A stretch of 64,000 nt of DNA, taken from positions 1-64,000 of the forward strand of contig JAPWFG010000069.1 of NCBI GenBank assembly GCA_028015205.1, given 5' to 3'. The notes under the pieces were generated by a model, which was not told the DNA's origin, ran no database searches, and saw only the letters and a program-made list of their open reading frames with translations. How positions within the stretch are numbered: position 1 is the first letter of the stretch; the number at the start of each line of letters is the position of its first letter. Origin of the DNA: Mytilisepta virgata. Its lineage: Eukaryota > Mollusca > Bivalvia > Mytilida > Mytilidae. Positions 1-11,459 of this stretch are shown piece by piece. The position numbers and the translations under genes are program-made.

Positions 1-212
1 AGAGACCATATATAAATATGAGTACAGCAAGTACAGTTATTTCCCAGCATTTAACTCCAACCTCATCGAAAAAAGAAATTCCTTCAAAAGGAGTATTTCA
101 TTAATCACAAATAATGGAATTAAATTAGCCATTTTTAGACACAACATGATTACTTACTCATATAGAAAGTTATCTGCAGATTGTTTGTTTTGCATGACAC
201 TGCAATTATGAA

Positions 213-347
213 ATGTTTGTTAGTTTGTTTAGTTGGGGTTTAACGCCATTTTCAGCACTTTTGGCCATTTCGCAGAAGCCAGTTTTTATTGGTGGAGGAA
301 GCCGGAGTACCTGGAGAGAACCACCAACCTTCGGTAGTAAAATTGGC
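213..347 (-). mobile_element. 5'-truncated SINE fragment
   Basis: On the minus strand this matches the body and 3' end of the complete SINE at 22464-22732: the 'ggtggttctctcc' block, the 'ccggcttcctccacca' block and the 'gcgttaaaccccaac' tail with an AAAC-rich end. Similarity stops at about 347, so the tRNA-like head is missing. The short ORFs that cross it on both strands are shadows of the repeat. Confidence 0.8.
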
Positions 348-636
348 ACAATTATGAAAAGAACCTTATCTATGTACAAAAAATATCTATCCTTCATTTA
401 ACATAATAACATTGTACATAGTAACAAAAATATGGTTAAAGCCATAAAAACTGTTAGAATTTCACACCAATATTAAAACATCCTGCTGATCACAATTGTT
501 TATATAAAATGACCCCTTTTATGTATTACAAGATCTTTTTCTCGATTTTTATTTTACAATACAGTTATCTAATTATATCATAAAAGCAACCTGTGAAAGA
601 AATAATCTTTGCATTTTTTCCATATTCAGTTTTGAA

Positions 637-1179
637 GGATGATCACTGGTCTAATGAGGAACCAGAGTTAGTTATCTTTTCCTAACCAATGTAGGTAAGG
701 GAGATAATTAAATTCTCTCCCTTTTGTCTTGAGGCTAAAATGGAGACAAATTTATTATCTCCCTTACTTATATTGGTTAGGAAAAGATAACTCACTCTTG
801 TTCCTCATAGGAAATAAATAGGATTTGAAATAGGTGTTTTAGTTTGAGAGAATATATGAATAGTAAACAAATAAGCAAGAAAAAAATATAGGTTCATGTG
901 CTCATTTTAGAGCTATAAGGCCTTGAAAATTTGCAGGAAATGGGTTTTCTCTGGATTTTTCCTGTCTTTGTATTGACAACTTCAGTCTCTCAAAAATGTA
1001 TGAAAAAATAAAAAGGATTTCATAAGATTTTGTCAATTACCATTTTACGGTATATATGATTGAATTATAAAAGAAAAAGTAGGGGTTCATGGGCAAAAAC
1101 CTTCATGTTTAAGAAATGGATAAAACCCCCGGATTCCGAAAATCTGACAAAAAGACCAAAACATGACCAGCGAGCATCC
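637..1179 (+). mobile_element. TTAA-type MITE, copy 1, interrupted by another MITE
   Basis: The ends form imperfect terminal inverted repeats of about 15 bp (GGATGATCACTGGTC on the left, GGATGCTCGCTGGTC read inward from the right). The flanks are TGAA and TTGA, each one change away from TTAA. Copies 2 (11073-11459) and 3 (12151-12541) have perfect TTAA flanks and the same ends. Without the nested insertion at 655-807 this copy is about 390 bp. It has no coding capacity. TTAA suggests piggyBac mobilisation, but a Harbinger TWA target is possible. Confidence 0.8.
655..807. mobile_element. Fold-back MITE, copy 1, nested in the TTAA MITE
   Basis: About 55 bp at each end form an inverted repeat (TGAGGAACCAGAG... 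on the left, matching ...CTCTTGTTCCTCA on the right), so the 153-bp element can fold almost completely. The two other copies of the host MITE lack it and read straight through 'ggtctaatagga', which marks the exact insertion point. Any target duplication is 0-2 bp. Confidence 0.85.
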
Positions 1180-2366
1180 TTGAAAGGCCTGTCTAAAAAA
1201 TTTACGAAATATAATTTTCTCAGAAATGCATAAAAACTATTTCATGTTAATGAAGCATATATTTATAAATCCGGTACTCTCAATCAGAAACATCAACCAA
1301 CCATCTTCCTTTACCCATTTTAACTAAGGAAAGTAATACATATTTTTTGCCTTTAGAAAGAAAGTTCATGATTATCTCCCCTGTGTATCCTCCATTATTA
1401 TCCTTTTCTGACAAAAGATATTTTGGTAAACAAAATAAAAATCTAATAATTTTTATGGCCTTATTATAATAATAAAAATAATCAAAACTGTAACAATTGT
1501 TCTAGAGAAATTTCACACAAATATATATGTAATGTTCATTGGTATTGCCGTGGAGATTTTCATAATATACCAATATACAACAAGAAAACGTGTCAATTTT
1601 GTAAGCAACAATTTTTGCTATTAAACTGTTCCCTCAATTCATGCACTGAAATGAATTTTTTATTTCACTAATGAAATATCAAACTATTTCTCTTGAAAAT
1701 TTAACTAATACACCATCTGTCTGTATTATATTGTAATGCCTATTGATGAAATACAGAAAAAGGGAGATAATCCAGATTTTAAATTTACAGGCCTGCAATT
1801 CTTTGTTGACTATACAAAATTTTTTTACATATAATTTCAATAATAGTCCATAAATTTTAATTGTGAGCATCTATCTATGTGAATTTATAAGTAATGATCT
1901 ATTAAATATTTTTTCCAACTCTGTTTGACCCATTTTAATAGACACTATATGAATAAAGTTATTAATGGTTTTTATCTGTTGGTTTCATTTTTTGTAAAGC
2001 TTTCATCTAAAAATATCTTGGCCAAAAAATAATAGCAAGAATATTTTACTTACAATGACTGTCAATTGAATCAACATTCAGTAATATGATTCTACTATAA
2101 AAATAAATACAGAATTGAAATTTTTACAAATTCTATCAAAATTAAAGAAAAAAAGTATATTTTCATTTCTAGTATTTCAGTCCATAATACAAATTTGACC
2201 GTTAAACTACCACTTATTGTCGTAATTTACGATGGATGAGAAATTTGAGGAGGAAGAATGATCAAGCTGGTTTTTGCCACAGAAAATTTAAATTTTCCAA
2301 ATTTTTGATTTGATTAAGATCTGTTTTAGTCAACACTAAATCATTGCTTTAATATCAAGTGTACAA
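1180..2366. other. Non-coding AT-rich DNA
   Basis: No supported gene, RNA or repeat was seen. The short ORF near 1679-1870 has no recognisable domain. Confidence 0.5.
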
Positions 2367-2517
2367 TGAGAAACCAGAGTGAGTTATCTTTTCCTAACCA
2401 ATATAGGTAAGGGAGATAATAAATTTCTCCCTTTTAGCCTCAGGACAAAAGGGAGAGAACTTAATTATCTCCCTTTTCTACATTGGTTAGGAAAAGATAA
2501 CTCACTCTGGTTCCTCA
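2367..2517. mobile_element. Fold-back MITE, copy 2
   Basis: A 151-bp element with the same long inverted ends and the same 'agttatcttttcctaacca' block as 655-807. The left terminus reads TGAGAAACC and the right ends GGTTCCTCA. It lies in unrelated sequence, so it moved independently. Confidence 0.85.
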
Positions 2518-2725
2518 TTTAGGACATCACATGGACAATATGTGCTTGTCAAATATCAGATATTTTCCACAAAATCCCCAAAAAGCTATATATATTTCTT
2601 TGTTTAAGTAATAACCACAAAACAGTGAAAGTTCTCTGTTATAATGTTAATATAAACTGCTCTAGCTGTAATTTTTTTAACAGAGAAACCAAAACTGTGC
2701 TAACTTTGTTTTGATTTTGATACCG

Positions 2726-2846
2726 TAACTAGTCAGACAGAAATAACTTGAAACTGTAACTAGTCAGACAGAAATAACTTGAAACAGTAACTAGTCAGAC
2801 GAAAATAACTTGATACAGTAACTAGTCAGACAGAAATAACTTGAAG
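2726..2846 (+). repeat. 31-bp minisatellite, about four units
   Basis: The block 'taactagtcagacagaaata' recurs at 2726, 2757, 2788 and 2819, an exact 31-bp period with a few substitutions. No coding role is apparent. Confidence 0.9.
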
Positions 2847-4702
2847 CTTTTATCATAGCTTTTTAATGTTTTAATACAAAGTTTTAAATATATGGAAACC
2901 CCCCAAAAAATTAATAAAAAAATCTGGAACAGGCCCTTAGAAGATTTGGATGTCTGTATGTAATCACATTGAAATGAATGGAAGCACAGACGTTCAAATT
3001 CTGTATATGATAAACCCAATCATGAAACAACAATGCAATAAGAACGATATTTTTCAAAAGAATATGTGATTTTAAAAAAATGATATTTTTATATAAAGAA
3101 TGGACTAAAAACAGCTATGGAATACTAAAGCATGTTATATAGATTTTTTTCATCTTTGGTTGTTATCCAGATTTTAGCCTAAAATGTGAAAAGTGGATAT
3201 AGCCTTAACGTTCTAAAAAGTTATGGCAAATCTGGAAGAGATTTTAACATGTGTAATACCAAACTGATATTTACATGTAGTAATTTAACATGTCTTGTTA
3301 GCAAAAAATGTCTTCCTCATTCCTCCTCCTTCTATATTTTTGTTCATTTTCACCCATTTTTAAATGGCCATTACAAAAACGCACAACTTCTAAATCTACA
3401 TGTACTTACGACAAAAACATATAATGTTAAGCCTTTCTATTTTATATTCCGTGTATAATATATCGTACATCAAGCGATAGTGATCTCCACAAAATTATAT
3501 ATACAATATTTACATAAAAAAATCGTAGATTTACATGTACATAATATCATACATACAAAACACCAAAAAATTAAATTTATTAAATAATGAGAAAATTCAT
3601 TTAATTGTTCCATGATTTCCGCTTCAACGAGTTTCTAATACCTAACATGAGAAAAATCTCTGATATCATGGTTTTTATGTTAAAATATATTTACATGTAC
3701 TGCATGCGAGATGAAAAATTGAAATATGAAAAATACATGTAAATGGTAACCTAGATATATGAAAAAAAATATATATATATGTCCATGAAATATATATGAA
3801 TGTAATTAAATGCACTGTAATATTACAAAAATTAAAATATTATTTTTTTTTTAATTTTGTACATCGTACAAAACAGGTTGAAATACGATTTTACAATCAT
3901 CATAATTTGTAACGAACTTAAAATACTTAAAAATAAAAACAAAATGAGGAAGGAAATCTTATTTTGATTTTTTAAATGATATATGCTTTTGTTTTGGAAG
4001 CCAATATTCCCAACGATTTTATTGTAGTATTCATAAACTTATCCCCCTTCACAAAGTTATATAAGGGAGACAACTCTATAGGAACCCTGATTATCTCCCA
4101 TATTTTACATTCCTGCCGACAGGTAATAGTAACAAACAGTACCCATTTTAAATTGATTCAAAGTAAATAAATTATGTTTACCCTGCAAGTATTTTTCTGG
4201 GAAAGAACATACAAGAAAAAACGATTTTCAGAAAACTAAAAAATATAACAAAAGGAAGGGACATAATAACATAAACATCTGTTAATGTAGCACTATGAAT
4301 TTTTATATTTTTTGGTGGTTTTGTTTCCTTAAATAATGGAATTAATTTTGTGTCTTGTTTAAACAAAACCGAAAATAATTTTTTCATCGAAAATAATATT
4401 AACTTGCAATTTTGAAAAAAAAAATTCTTGTATCAAATTTTCAAATTTCTGATTAATTTTCTCTCTGTTATAAATTTAGCCCAGAAACCTTCAGATTGAA
4501 AATTAAACAGTGTATTTGTACCACAGACAGTCATAGTTCTTGAAAAGATAGATCACTGAAATGTTAGTTTTCAAATCCAACGTATTCCCTTAAACTAAAT
4601 AAAATTATTACTTAAAATAACATCAATATTTTCATAAACAATTCTAATTTTCATATCTAACAAAATATTTACATGAAAAAAATACTAAACAAAAAAACAG
4701 AA
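2847..4702. other. Non-coding DNA downstream of the zinc-finger gene
   Basis: AT-rich sequence with no convincing ORF. It should hold the 3' UTR of the minus-strand zinc-finger gene. Minus-strand AATAAA-like signals exist, for example near 4016-4022, but AT-rich sequence makes them non-diagnostic. The ORF at 3186-3458 has no domain signature. Confidence 0.45.
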
Positions 4703-7700
4703 TTATGTCTGAGAAGCATCAGCCATTTCAATGTCTGCTGGAGGGGCAGCAGCTTTTTCTGTTTCTGTTGTCTGTTCTGCTTCCATTTCTGTGTGAGATT
4801 CTTCTAAAGCTGCTGGCGATTCTGCAACAGAATTTTCTGCACGTCCCATATTAGCAGCTGCTTGCATCTGATCATGTAGCTGCTGCAATGCAATAGCACT
4901 ATCGACACTCATTGACCTAGAAGCAAGAGCAGCCGCGACTGATGTTTCTATTCCGGGCGATTTCAATGGCTGTGCTGCTCCTAGTGAACTGTCGACACTT
5001 AAGGATCTCATCTGAACCAATCCAGCTGAAGTATCTGTGCTGCTTGCTGCTTTTAGCATATCTACTCCGGGAAGCATAGCCTGTGACATGGCCATTGAGT
5101 TTTCAAGACCACCTTGTGCCTGCGCTAACTGGGCTCTTGCGAACATCATCTGATATTGAATATTACTAAGAAACTGTTCTTGGCTTGTTGGAGACCTCAT
5201 TTCAGTTGAAGATTGTGGTTCATCAAAATGCTTTTTCAAATGATTTTGTAGTGTGCCAGATTGTGAGAAGACTTTCCTGCAGATATGACATTTAAATGGT
5301 CGTTCTCCTGTATGAACCCGCTGATGTGATTCTAAATGTTGTTTCTCTGTAAAACGTTTTCCACATTCCTGACATTTGTGTGGTTTTATACCCATGTGTA
5401 TCATAAGGTGTCTTTTCAACGAGAAAGGCACAGTAAAGCTCTTCCCACAAATCTCACATGTGCGGTTATTTCCTCCTGTGTGCATGATTCCAAGATGCTT
5501 TATCAAGGCTTCATGGTCCATATATAAAACATTGCAAATTGTACAACGACATTCCACTTGTTCCTCCTTACTTTCTGAAGATTCTGTTCCACTTTCGTCC
5601 AATGATGCCGAATTGAGTCCATTTTTTTGACTCGGCGCTAATTCATTTTTGCTTGATGACTGACTTGTTGGAGTTGGAGGGACAATTTCAGCCTCATTTT
5701 CAGACTCTTGATGATCATGGTCACTTGTATGACCAGCTTCGTGATCTTTTATTTCCTGTAAAATATCCTCCTTCATGGAATCCGAGTGAACAATAACATA
5801 ATCTCTTCCTTTAAGACCCTTTTCTACTTTGTGAACGAAAAGGAGATGGCGCTGTACAGCACTGTAACGTTGAAAATGTTTTCCGCAACATTGACATATA
5901 TATGGTTTTTCACCAGTATGAACTCTTTTGTGTGTGATCAAATGTGTTTTAATGCTAAATGTCTTATCACATTCATCACAACTAAATGGCTTATGTCCAT
6001 AGTGATTCTGTATATGATTACGAAGTGTATAGAGTGTACTAAGAGTTTTTCCACATATGTGACATGTAAACGGAGACTGCTCTGCTTTTGCCATTTGCAA
6101 GTACATACTGCTGTCACCAGCCGATGATGTCACAGGCGACGGATTATGACTTTCATTATGATCTTGGTTTTGCTCTTCTTGGCCATTTTGTGTGTGTGTA
6201 CTCTGTTGCGTCTGAGCCTGAGCTTGGGCCTGTGCCTGAGCCTGCGCTTGTGCATGGGCATGTGCCTGAGCAATTGCCTGTGCCTGGGCTTGTGCTTGTG
6301 CCTGTGCAATTGCCTGTGCTTGTGCCTGAGCATGTGCCTGTTCTAGCAATTGTTGTCTCAACTTGTGCTCAAATTCAGCATCTGCAGACTTTGCAGTTTC
6401 AAGCCTAATAGGTGAGGAAGCACTTGTAGGATTAGGTATAACCAGTGACTGGCCTGTCTCCTCCATTTTGTTACCCTCGGTTGTTTGTGCTGTTGAAAGG
6501 ACTCCCTCTGAATTTAATGATACAGATCTTTCTCTACTGTGAAAGGTTAAATCAAGTGCATCTTTGTTCTCATCAGGAGGAGGAGGTGCTTGATAAACAT
6601 TATGAAGATTAGGATCCCAGTAAGCCTTCTGTTCCGAAGCTGAACCATATTCCATACTTTTTGTTCTTGGACGAAGCATTTCTAAGCTTTGTGCTGCAAG
6701 GTTCTGGTTGAATCTGATTAAATCTGCTTCATTAAAACTCAATCTCCTACGTAATTCTATCATGTTTTGCTCAGACATGTGGTATTTTGATTCAGGTGAA
6801 GACTCTGTTTCAGCAGAACTATTTAGACTATCATTCATATCACCTTCCTCTGTAGAAGATCGTTTTCCTTCTGCACGCTGATGAACTCTCTGATGAATTT
6901 GCAGACTACTTCTCTGGGCAAATTTTTTAGGACAGAACTTGCATCGATAAGGTTTATCGCCTGTATGTGTCCTCATGTGGCAGGTCAAGTGCTGTTTTTC
7001 GATAAAACTTTTACTGCAAATATTGCACACATGAGGCCTTTCCCCAGTATGTATCATTTTATGACGACGTAACACGAAAGGAGTAGAGAAACTTTTCTGA
7101 CAAACGTCACATGTGTGTTTGTTGTGACTTTTTATATGGACTCGCATTTCTTCATATGATGGTACATTTATACCACAAACATTACATTTTATTTCTCCAA
7201 GTTCTGTTTTTACATCCTCTTCACCAGGTTCACTTTTCTTGTTGTTTAATTTCTGTAAGAGATTTTTGGTCAAACTTGTAAATGATTCCAGTATTTGATT
7301 ATTAGACATGGACGACTTTGAATCTTTTTGATTTTCTTCAATAATATTCGGATTAATTCCTTGAAACTGCTGCACGGCTGCTAAAGCATTGGCTTGAACT
7401 TGTGCCTGAACTTGAGCTTGAACCTGAGCATGCATGGCTGCATTCCATTCTTCCACAAGCTGTTTTTCTCTTTTCAGCTGTTCTTCTAATGCTGCAGCTT
7501 CATTATTTTGGGCAGCTGTACCTGCAACATTTTCATGACTCTGACCAGGATAAATGTAATTTGGATTGGCTAACACTGCTTGTGATGTCAGCAAATTTAA
7601 TGAATATTCAGGATGTGTGACGTCCAAACTGGGAGTAGGTCTTGGTATCTGAGGTATATTTAATGGACTGTGAATATGTGTTTCAGCTTTTTCCTGTGGT

Positions 7701-9064
7701 TGTTTCTGGGTATTTTCAGTACTAGTGGTTTCTGCATTATTTTCCCCTGTGTAAATATACTGATACTGTGACTGATTCTGTTGGTTCTGCTGATCGATGG
7801 TCTCTCGTTCTGTTATGGTACCTAAATCTGTTTCCTTTTCATTTGCCTTCTCGTGTTCTTTTTTAATAGCCCAAGGAAGTGTTTCTAAAGAGTTAACTGA
7901 TATATGTTCTGGTCTTGGTTGTGGAACGGGAATAGCCGATTTCTGTTCCTCTGCATTTTCACTGGTCTTTGGCCATGTTCCATCCTTAGCATTGCCTTGT
8001 CCATACATCTGCATCTGATTAGGAGCCTTTTGAAATAGAAGTTGATTATATCTTTCTAGAAGTTCGGGAGTAATACCCTCTTGGGCCAAAAGCTGTTGTG
8101 GTAAGATACTTTCTAACGAGGTATTCGGTGATAACATTACATTTGGTGGATACGCTAACTGTTGTTGCTGATATCCTTGTTTTCGCGATTCTTCCGAGAC
8201 TTGTGTTACAACAGGTGAATCGGCAGTTTCTGTACTTCTTGTAGAATGATTAGACCTAGCATCACTTTGGTCCCCACCTCTAGGCGATGTTCCTGATTTT
8301 TCATACTCGCCATTAGCCTCATGTTTTTTCTTGTGACGATACAATGTTCCATACTGTGTAAATGGTTTTCCACAAACTTTACATTTATACGGTTTTTCTC
8401 CAGTGTGAATGCGAATATGAACCAAGAGGTTGTTACGAGAATTTAAAACTTTCTGACAAACTGGACAAGCGAAACTATTCCCATCAATATGAGTCTGTAT
8501 GTGGTTATTTAACAAATTATAGCTTGGAAAAGTTAGATTGCATACACAACAGACAATAACATTTTCTTCGTCTGATTCTCCACCTTTCGGTGATGTCGGG
8601 CCATTTTTGTTTATATCATCGCTACTAAGATCAATTAGCGGGACACTTTCTGATTCATTCTGATGTTCTGTGGTGTTTTCGGCTGATTGGACTGTCACTT
8701 CCTGTACAAAATCTGGCTGACGATACTGGCTATCATCCTGAACAGTCTGTTCATCTGGTATAGTATATACTGGTACCTTTTCACTATTTGCAAGCTCTGT
8801 TTGCTCATCCTTAGATGAAGATGGAATATTGAATGTATTTGCAAATAAGAATGCTTGTTCCTCAGAATTTTGAATTTGAGTTTGTTTCAAGTGGTTAAAC
8901 TGCGCCTTTAGCACCGTGTTTTCTCGAATCAATATCTCCAAATAATTTTTTAAAGAAACACCGAACTGATAAAGTTCCTTTTTTGTGTGTGTTTCAATAT
9001 GGTCATTCAATAAGTCCAAGTCTGTGAAAAAGTTACTGCAAATCTGACACTGAAGAGATTCCAT
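4703..9064 (-). CDS. Large protein with 15 C2H2 zinc fingers and an Ala-Gln tract
   Basis: A probable nuclear DNA-binding regulator, 1453 codons with no intron in the coding part. Fifteen C2H2 fingers fall in five groups: residues 6-26; 172-248 (three); 627-728 (four); 1001-1078 (three); 1174-1279 (four). Linkers of the TGEKPY, TGERPH or TGERPF type join the later fingers within groups. The first finger of most groups is less canonical. Fingers 11 and 12 have an H-x4-H ending. A helical segment (about 27-62) follows finger 1. Low-complexity Gln-, Ser- and acidic-rich linkers lie between groups, with (AQ)n runs at about 545-560 and 908-952. The start is the first in-frame ATG at 9064. The open frame runs further upstream but begins with TTG. 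Upstream exons carrying only 5' UTR are possible. Orthology cannot be assigned by eye, so no symbol is given. Confidence 0.93.
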   Translation of the reverse strand: MESLQCQICSNFFTDLDLLNDHIETHTKKELYQFGVSLKNYLEILIRENTVLKAQFNHLKQTQIQNSEEQAFLFANTFNIPSSSKDEQTELANSEKVPVYTIPDEQTVQDDSQYRQPDFVQEVTVQSAENTTEHQNESESVPLIDLSSDDINKNGPTSPKGGESDEENVIVCCVCNLTFPSYNLLNNHIQTHIDGNSFACPVCQKVLNSRNNLLVHIRIHTGEKPYKCKVCGKPFTQYGTLYRHKKKHEANGEYEKSGTSPRGGDQSDARSNHSTRSTETADSPVVTQVSEESRKQGYQQQQLAYPPNVMLSPNTSLESILPQQLLAQEGITPELLERYNQLLFQKAPNQMQMYGQGNAKDGTWPKTSENAEEQKSAIPVPQPRPEHISVNSLETLPWAIKKEHEKANEKETDLGTITERETIDQQNQQNQSQYQYIYTGENNAETTSTENTQKQPQEKAETHIHSPLNIPQIPRPTPSLDVTHPEYSLNLLTSQAVLANPNYIYPGQSHENVAGTAAQNNEAAALEEQLKREKQLVEEWNAAMHAQVQAQVQAQVQANALAAVQQFQGINPNIIEENQKDSKSSMSNNQILESFTSLTKNLLQKLNNKKSEPGEEDVKTELGEIKCNVCGINVPSYEEMRVHIKSHNKHTCDVCQKSFSTPFVLRRHKMIHTGERPHVCNICSKSFIEKQHLTCHMRTHTGDKPYRCKFCPKKFAQRSSLQIHQRVHQRAEGKRSSTEEGDMNDSLNSSAETESSPESKYHMSEQNMIELRRRLSFNEADLIRFNQNLAAQSLEMLRPRTKSMEYGSASEQKAYWDPNLHNVYQAPPPPDENKDALDLTFHSRERSVSLNSEGVLSTAQTTEGNKMEETGQSLVIPNPTSASSPIRLETAKSADAEFEHKLRQQLLEQAHAQAQAQAIAQAQAQAQAQAIAQAHAHAQAQAQAQAQAQAQTQQSTHTQNGQEEQNQDHNESHNPSPVTSSAGDSSMYLQMAKAEQSPFTCHICGKTLSTLYTLRNHIQNHYGHKPFSCDECDKTFSIKTHLITHKRVHTGEKPYICQCCGKHFQRYSAVQRHLLFVHKVEKGLKGRDYVIVHSDSMKEDILQEIKDHEAGHTSDHDHQESENEAEIVPPTPTSQSSSKNELAPSQKNGLNSASLDESGTESSESKEEQVECRCTICNVLYMDHEALIKHLGIMHTGGNNRTCEICGKSFTVPFSLKRHLMIHMGIKPHKCQECGKRFTEKQHLESHQRVHTGERPFKCHICRKVFSQSGTLQNHLKKHFDEPQSSTEMRSPTSQEQFLSNIQYQMMFARAQLAQAQGGLENSMAMSQAMLPGVDMLKAASSTDTSAGLVQMRSLSVDSSLGAAQPLKSPGIETSVAAALASRSMSVDSAIALQQLHDQMQAAANMGRAENSVAESPAALEESHTEMEAEQTTETEKAAAPPADIEMADASQT
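6203..6343 (-). repeat. Coding hexanucleotide minisatellite (Ala-Gln tract)
   Basis: Within the zinc-finger gene, repeated 6-mers of the type GCTCAG/GCACAG (minus strand) encode alternating Ala-Gln, with a few Ile or His substitutions, over about 47 residues. The 6-bp unit keeps length changes in frame. It lies in the linker between finger groups three and four. Confidence 0.9.
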
Positions 9065-11068
9065 AATTAATATGCGTATCCTTAACAATCTAATATGTGA
9101 ATTTTAAAAAATACAGTTATTTCCTTTAAAAAATTTCACGAAACCATTGTTTATCACACTGTCAAGTTTTCTAAATCTGACATTTGATCTCTCAATAAAT
9201 CCGGTTTGTATCACAAAAACTCCATTTTAACTGTTGTCAGTAGAAATTCCTTTTTTCATTGCATTCTTTTACTGTGGCAACATGCTGACTGTGTTTTCTG
9301 AAAATAAATACAAGATTAATAAATCTTACTGATAAAAAAACTTACTGTAAATTGGGATGTTTTGGCTGCGGTTATATTTTGGTTTATTTGAAACTTGTTG
9401 TTAATGTGCTAAAATTAAACATACTAAAATGAAACAAATACAAAAAATAAACTCCAAAAATAATTTTTTAAAAATACAGACATTTTATAGTTGCAATGTT
9501 TTAATTTATAATTAATTTTGTTGCTAAACAGCTGCAATCATATTTTTCTACTCAAGATTCAATTACCGTAAGAGCTGGTTTTATTTTTATTTCATTAATT
9601 CATTAGAATTATTTTTTTGAAAGTACCAAAATTTAACACAGAACTGACACAAAGTGCCAAATCTTAACTTAACACACCAAAATTTAGCATCCATGGTTTA
9701 AGAAAAAACCTTTAAATTATCCTTACATTAAAATATCTCATTTTACGAGCAGTCAAATTTTATGAATCAACATGCTAGAGATTTGAGTAGTATGTAACAG
9801 ATATATACATGTATCCTAAATTTTTGGAACAGTGTTCTCCCTAAAAATTTTTGAAGGTGCAAAATTATTAATGATATTCCTTATTTTAGGTACATTTTCC
9901 CCAAATTTTATATGAAACTCAAATTTTCAATCAAGATTTTCTGAAAAATGCAAAATTCCACAATGAAGGTGCAAAATAGAATTAAGGCACAAAAAATCTC
10001 ACAGAAAAGTGAAGAAAAAACGTTTGAGTGATATTGGCCTGGGAGAACATTGAAACAGGTTATACATGTATTTTGATTATCTGGTTTGTAATCAATTTAC
10101 AATTTTTTCATAAACAACTTTTTGCTTTGTTAATTATAAAGTGTACACTGCCTCAAACAAGGTTATATCATAAAATCTATACAAAAATGCAAACAATTTA
10201 ATCCCTTTCAATTCAAAAGCTTTATTTTATTTCCAGATTACCATACACAGCATGCACTTTCATGTATTGTGAATTCAATTATTTTTGTTGACACCAATTT
10301 TCGTGGATTCGGGGTAAAGGGCATATACATGTATTTGTTTTCAATCTGTGGATTTTGAATTCCACCCTTAAAAAATAATACAATTAATAAATAAAATAAA
10401 CTTTAGACAATTTTTTTTAATTTTCAGTGATAAATGCAATCCACAATTCCATTCTTCACAAACTAACTTTAAACTTCCCTTTAAACAAAGTCTGAATGTG
10501 CATATTCATCAAATACCAAGAGTGGTACCAGTGTGTTATAATTTTTTACCACTCTTCTTATGCAGTGATCTGTTCCATTTTCTCTTAGCTTACATTTGGG
10601 AAGACCATAATAATTAAAATCCAGTGAACACAGTAATTCATTACATCTCAGAAATCTTATTCAAATTCTTATAAATTCATGTATTTCATTCGCCTAAAAT
10701 AATAGAATGATTCATTACAAACCAAATGAGCATTTTTTACCACAATGCTATTTAAAATTTCTGAGGAGAACACTTTGAATTTCTCGGATATTGTTATCGC
10801 CCCCATCCCTCTGTCACACTTTCTTTCACGAGTATTGTCACACTGTCTTTTAAGGGTGGAATTCAAAATCCAAAGATTGAAAACAAATATATGCCCTTTA
10901 CCCCCAATCCATAAAAATTGTATGTAGATGTGCAAAAAGATTTTAGAATTTTGATTTTCAAAAATTGGGGCACAATTTTCAAACATATGAAGTACATGGG
11001 TACATGTGGAGAGTTCAGGGATAACAGTCATTTCAAACTGCCTCCATCTAGTTTAATTTTGTTGAAAT
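9065..11068. other. Upstream region of the zinc-finger gene, non-coding
   Basis: Contains the 5' side of the minus-strand zinc-finger gene: 5' UTR and promoter, and possibly non-coding exons. No start site can be fixed. Also holds the inverted pair listed separately. The ORF at 10669-11031 partly lies on that repeat and has no domain signature. Confidence 0.45.
10287..10930. repeat. Inverted repeat pair about 0.5 kb apart
   Basis: About 80 bp at 10287-10372 ('gggtaaagggcatata' ... 'gattttgaattccaccctt') recurs in inverse orientation at about 10850-10930 ('aagggtggaattcaaaatcc' ... 'tatatgccctttaccc'). This could be the arms of a mobile element or two opposed copies of one repeat. Confidence 0.75.
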
Positions 11069-11072
11069 TTAA

Positions 11073-11459
11073 GGATAATCGCTGGTCTAATAGGAGATAA
11101 ATAGGATTTGAAATAGTTTAGTTTGAGAGAACATATGAATAGTAAACAAATAAGCAAGAAAAAAATATAGGTTCATGTGCTCATTTTAGAGCTATAAGGC
11201 CTTGGAAATTTGCAGGAAATGGGTTTTCTCTGGATTTTTCATTGTCTTTGCATTGACAACTTCAGTCTTTCAAAGATGTATAAAAAAATAAAAAGGATTT
11301 CATAAAATTTTGTCAAATACCATTTGCAGGTATATATGATTCAATTATAAAAGAAAAAGTGGGGGTTCATGGGCAAAAAATTTCAAGTTTAAGAAATGGA
11401 TAAAACCTGAGGATTCCGAAAATCTGACAAAAAGACCAAAACATGATCAGTGAGCATCC
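11073..11459 (+). mobile_element. TTAA-type MITE, copy 2
   Basis: 387 bp flanked by perfect TTAA at 11069-11072 and 11460-11463, with the same terminal inverted repeats as copy 1. It gives an unoccupied site for the fold-back MITE at 'ggtctaataggag'. Confidence 0.88.

Noticed and set aside
3186..3458. 90-codon plus-strand ORF
   Set aside because: No domain, AT-rich composition and no supporting context.
9065..9088. Upstream extension of the zinc-finger protein to 9088
   Set aside because: The first codon there is TTG. The first ATG is 9064 and starts directly before finger 1.
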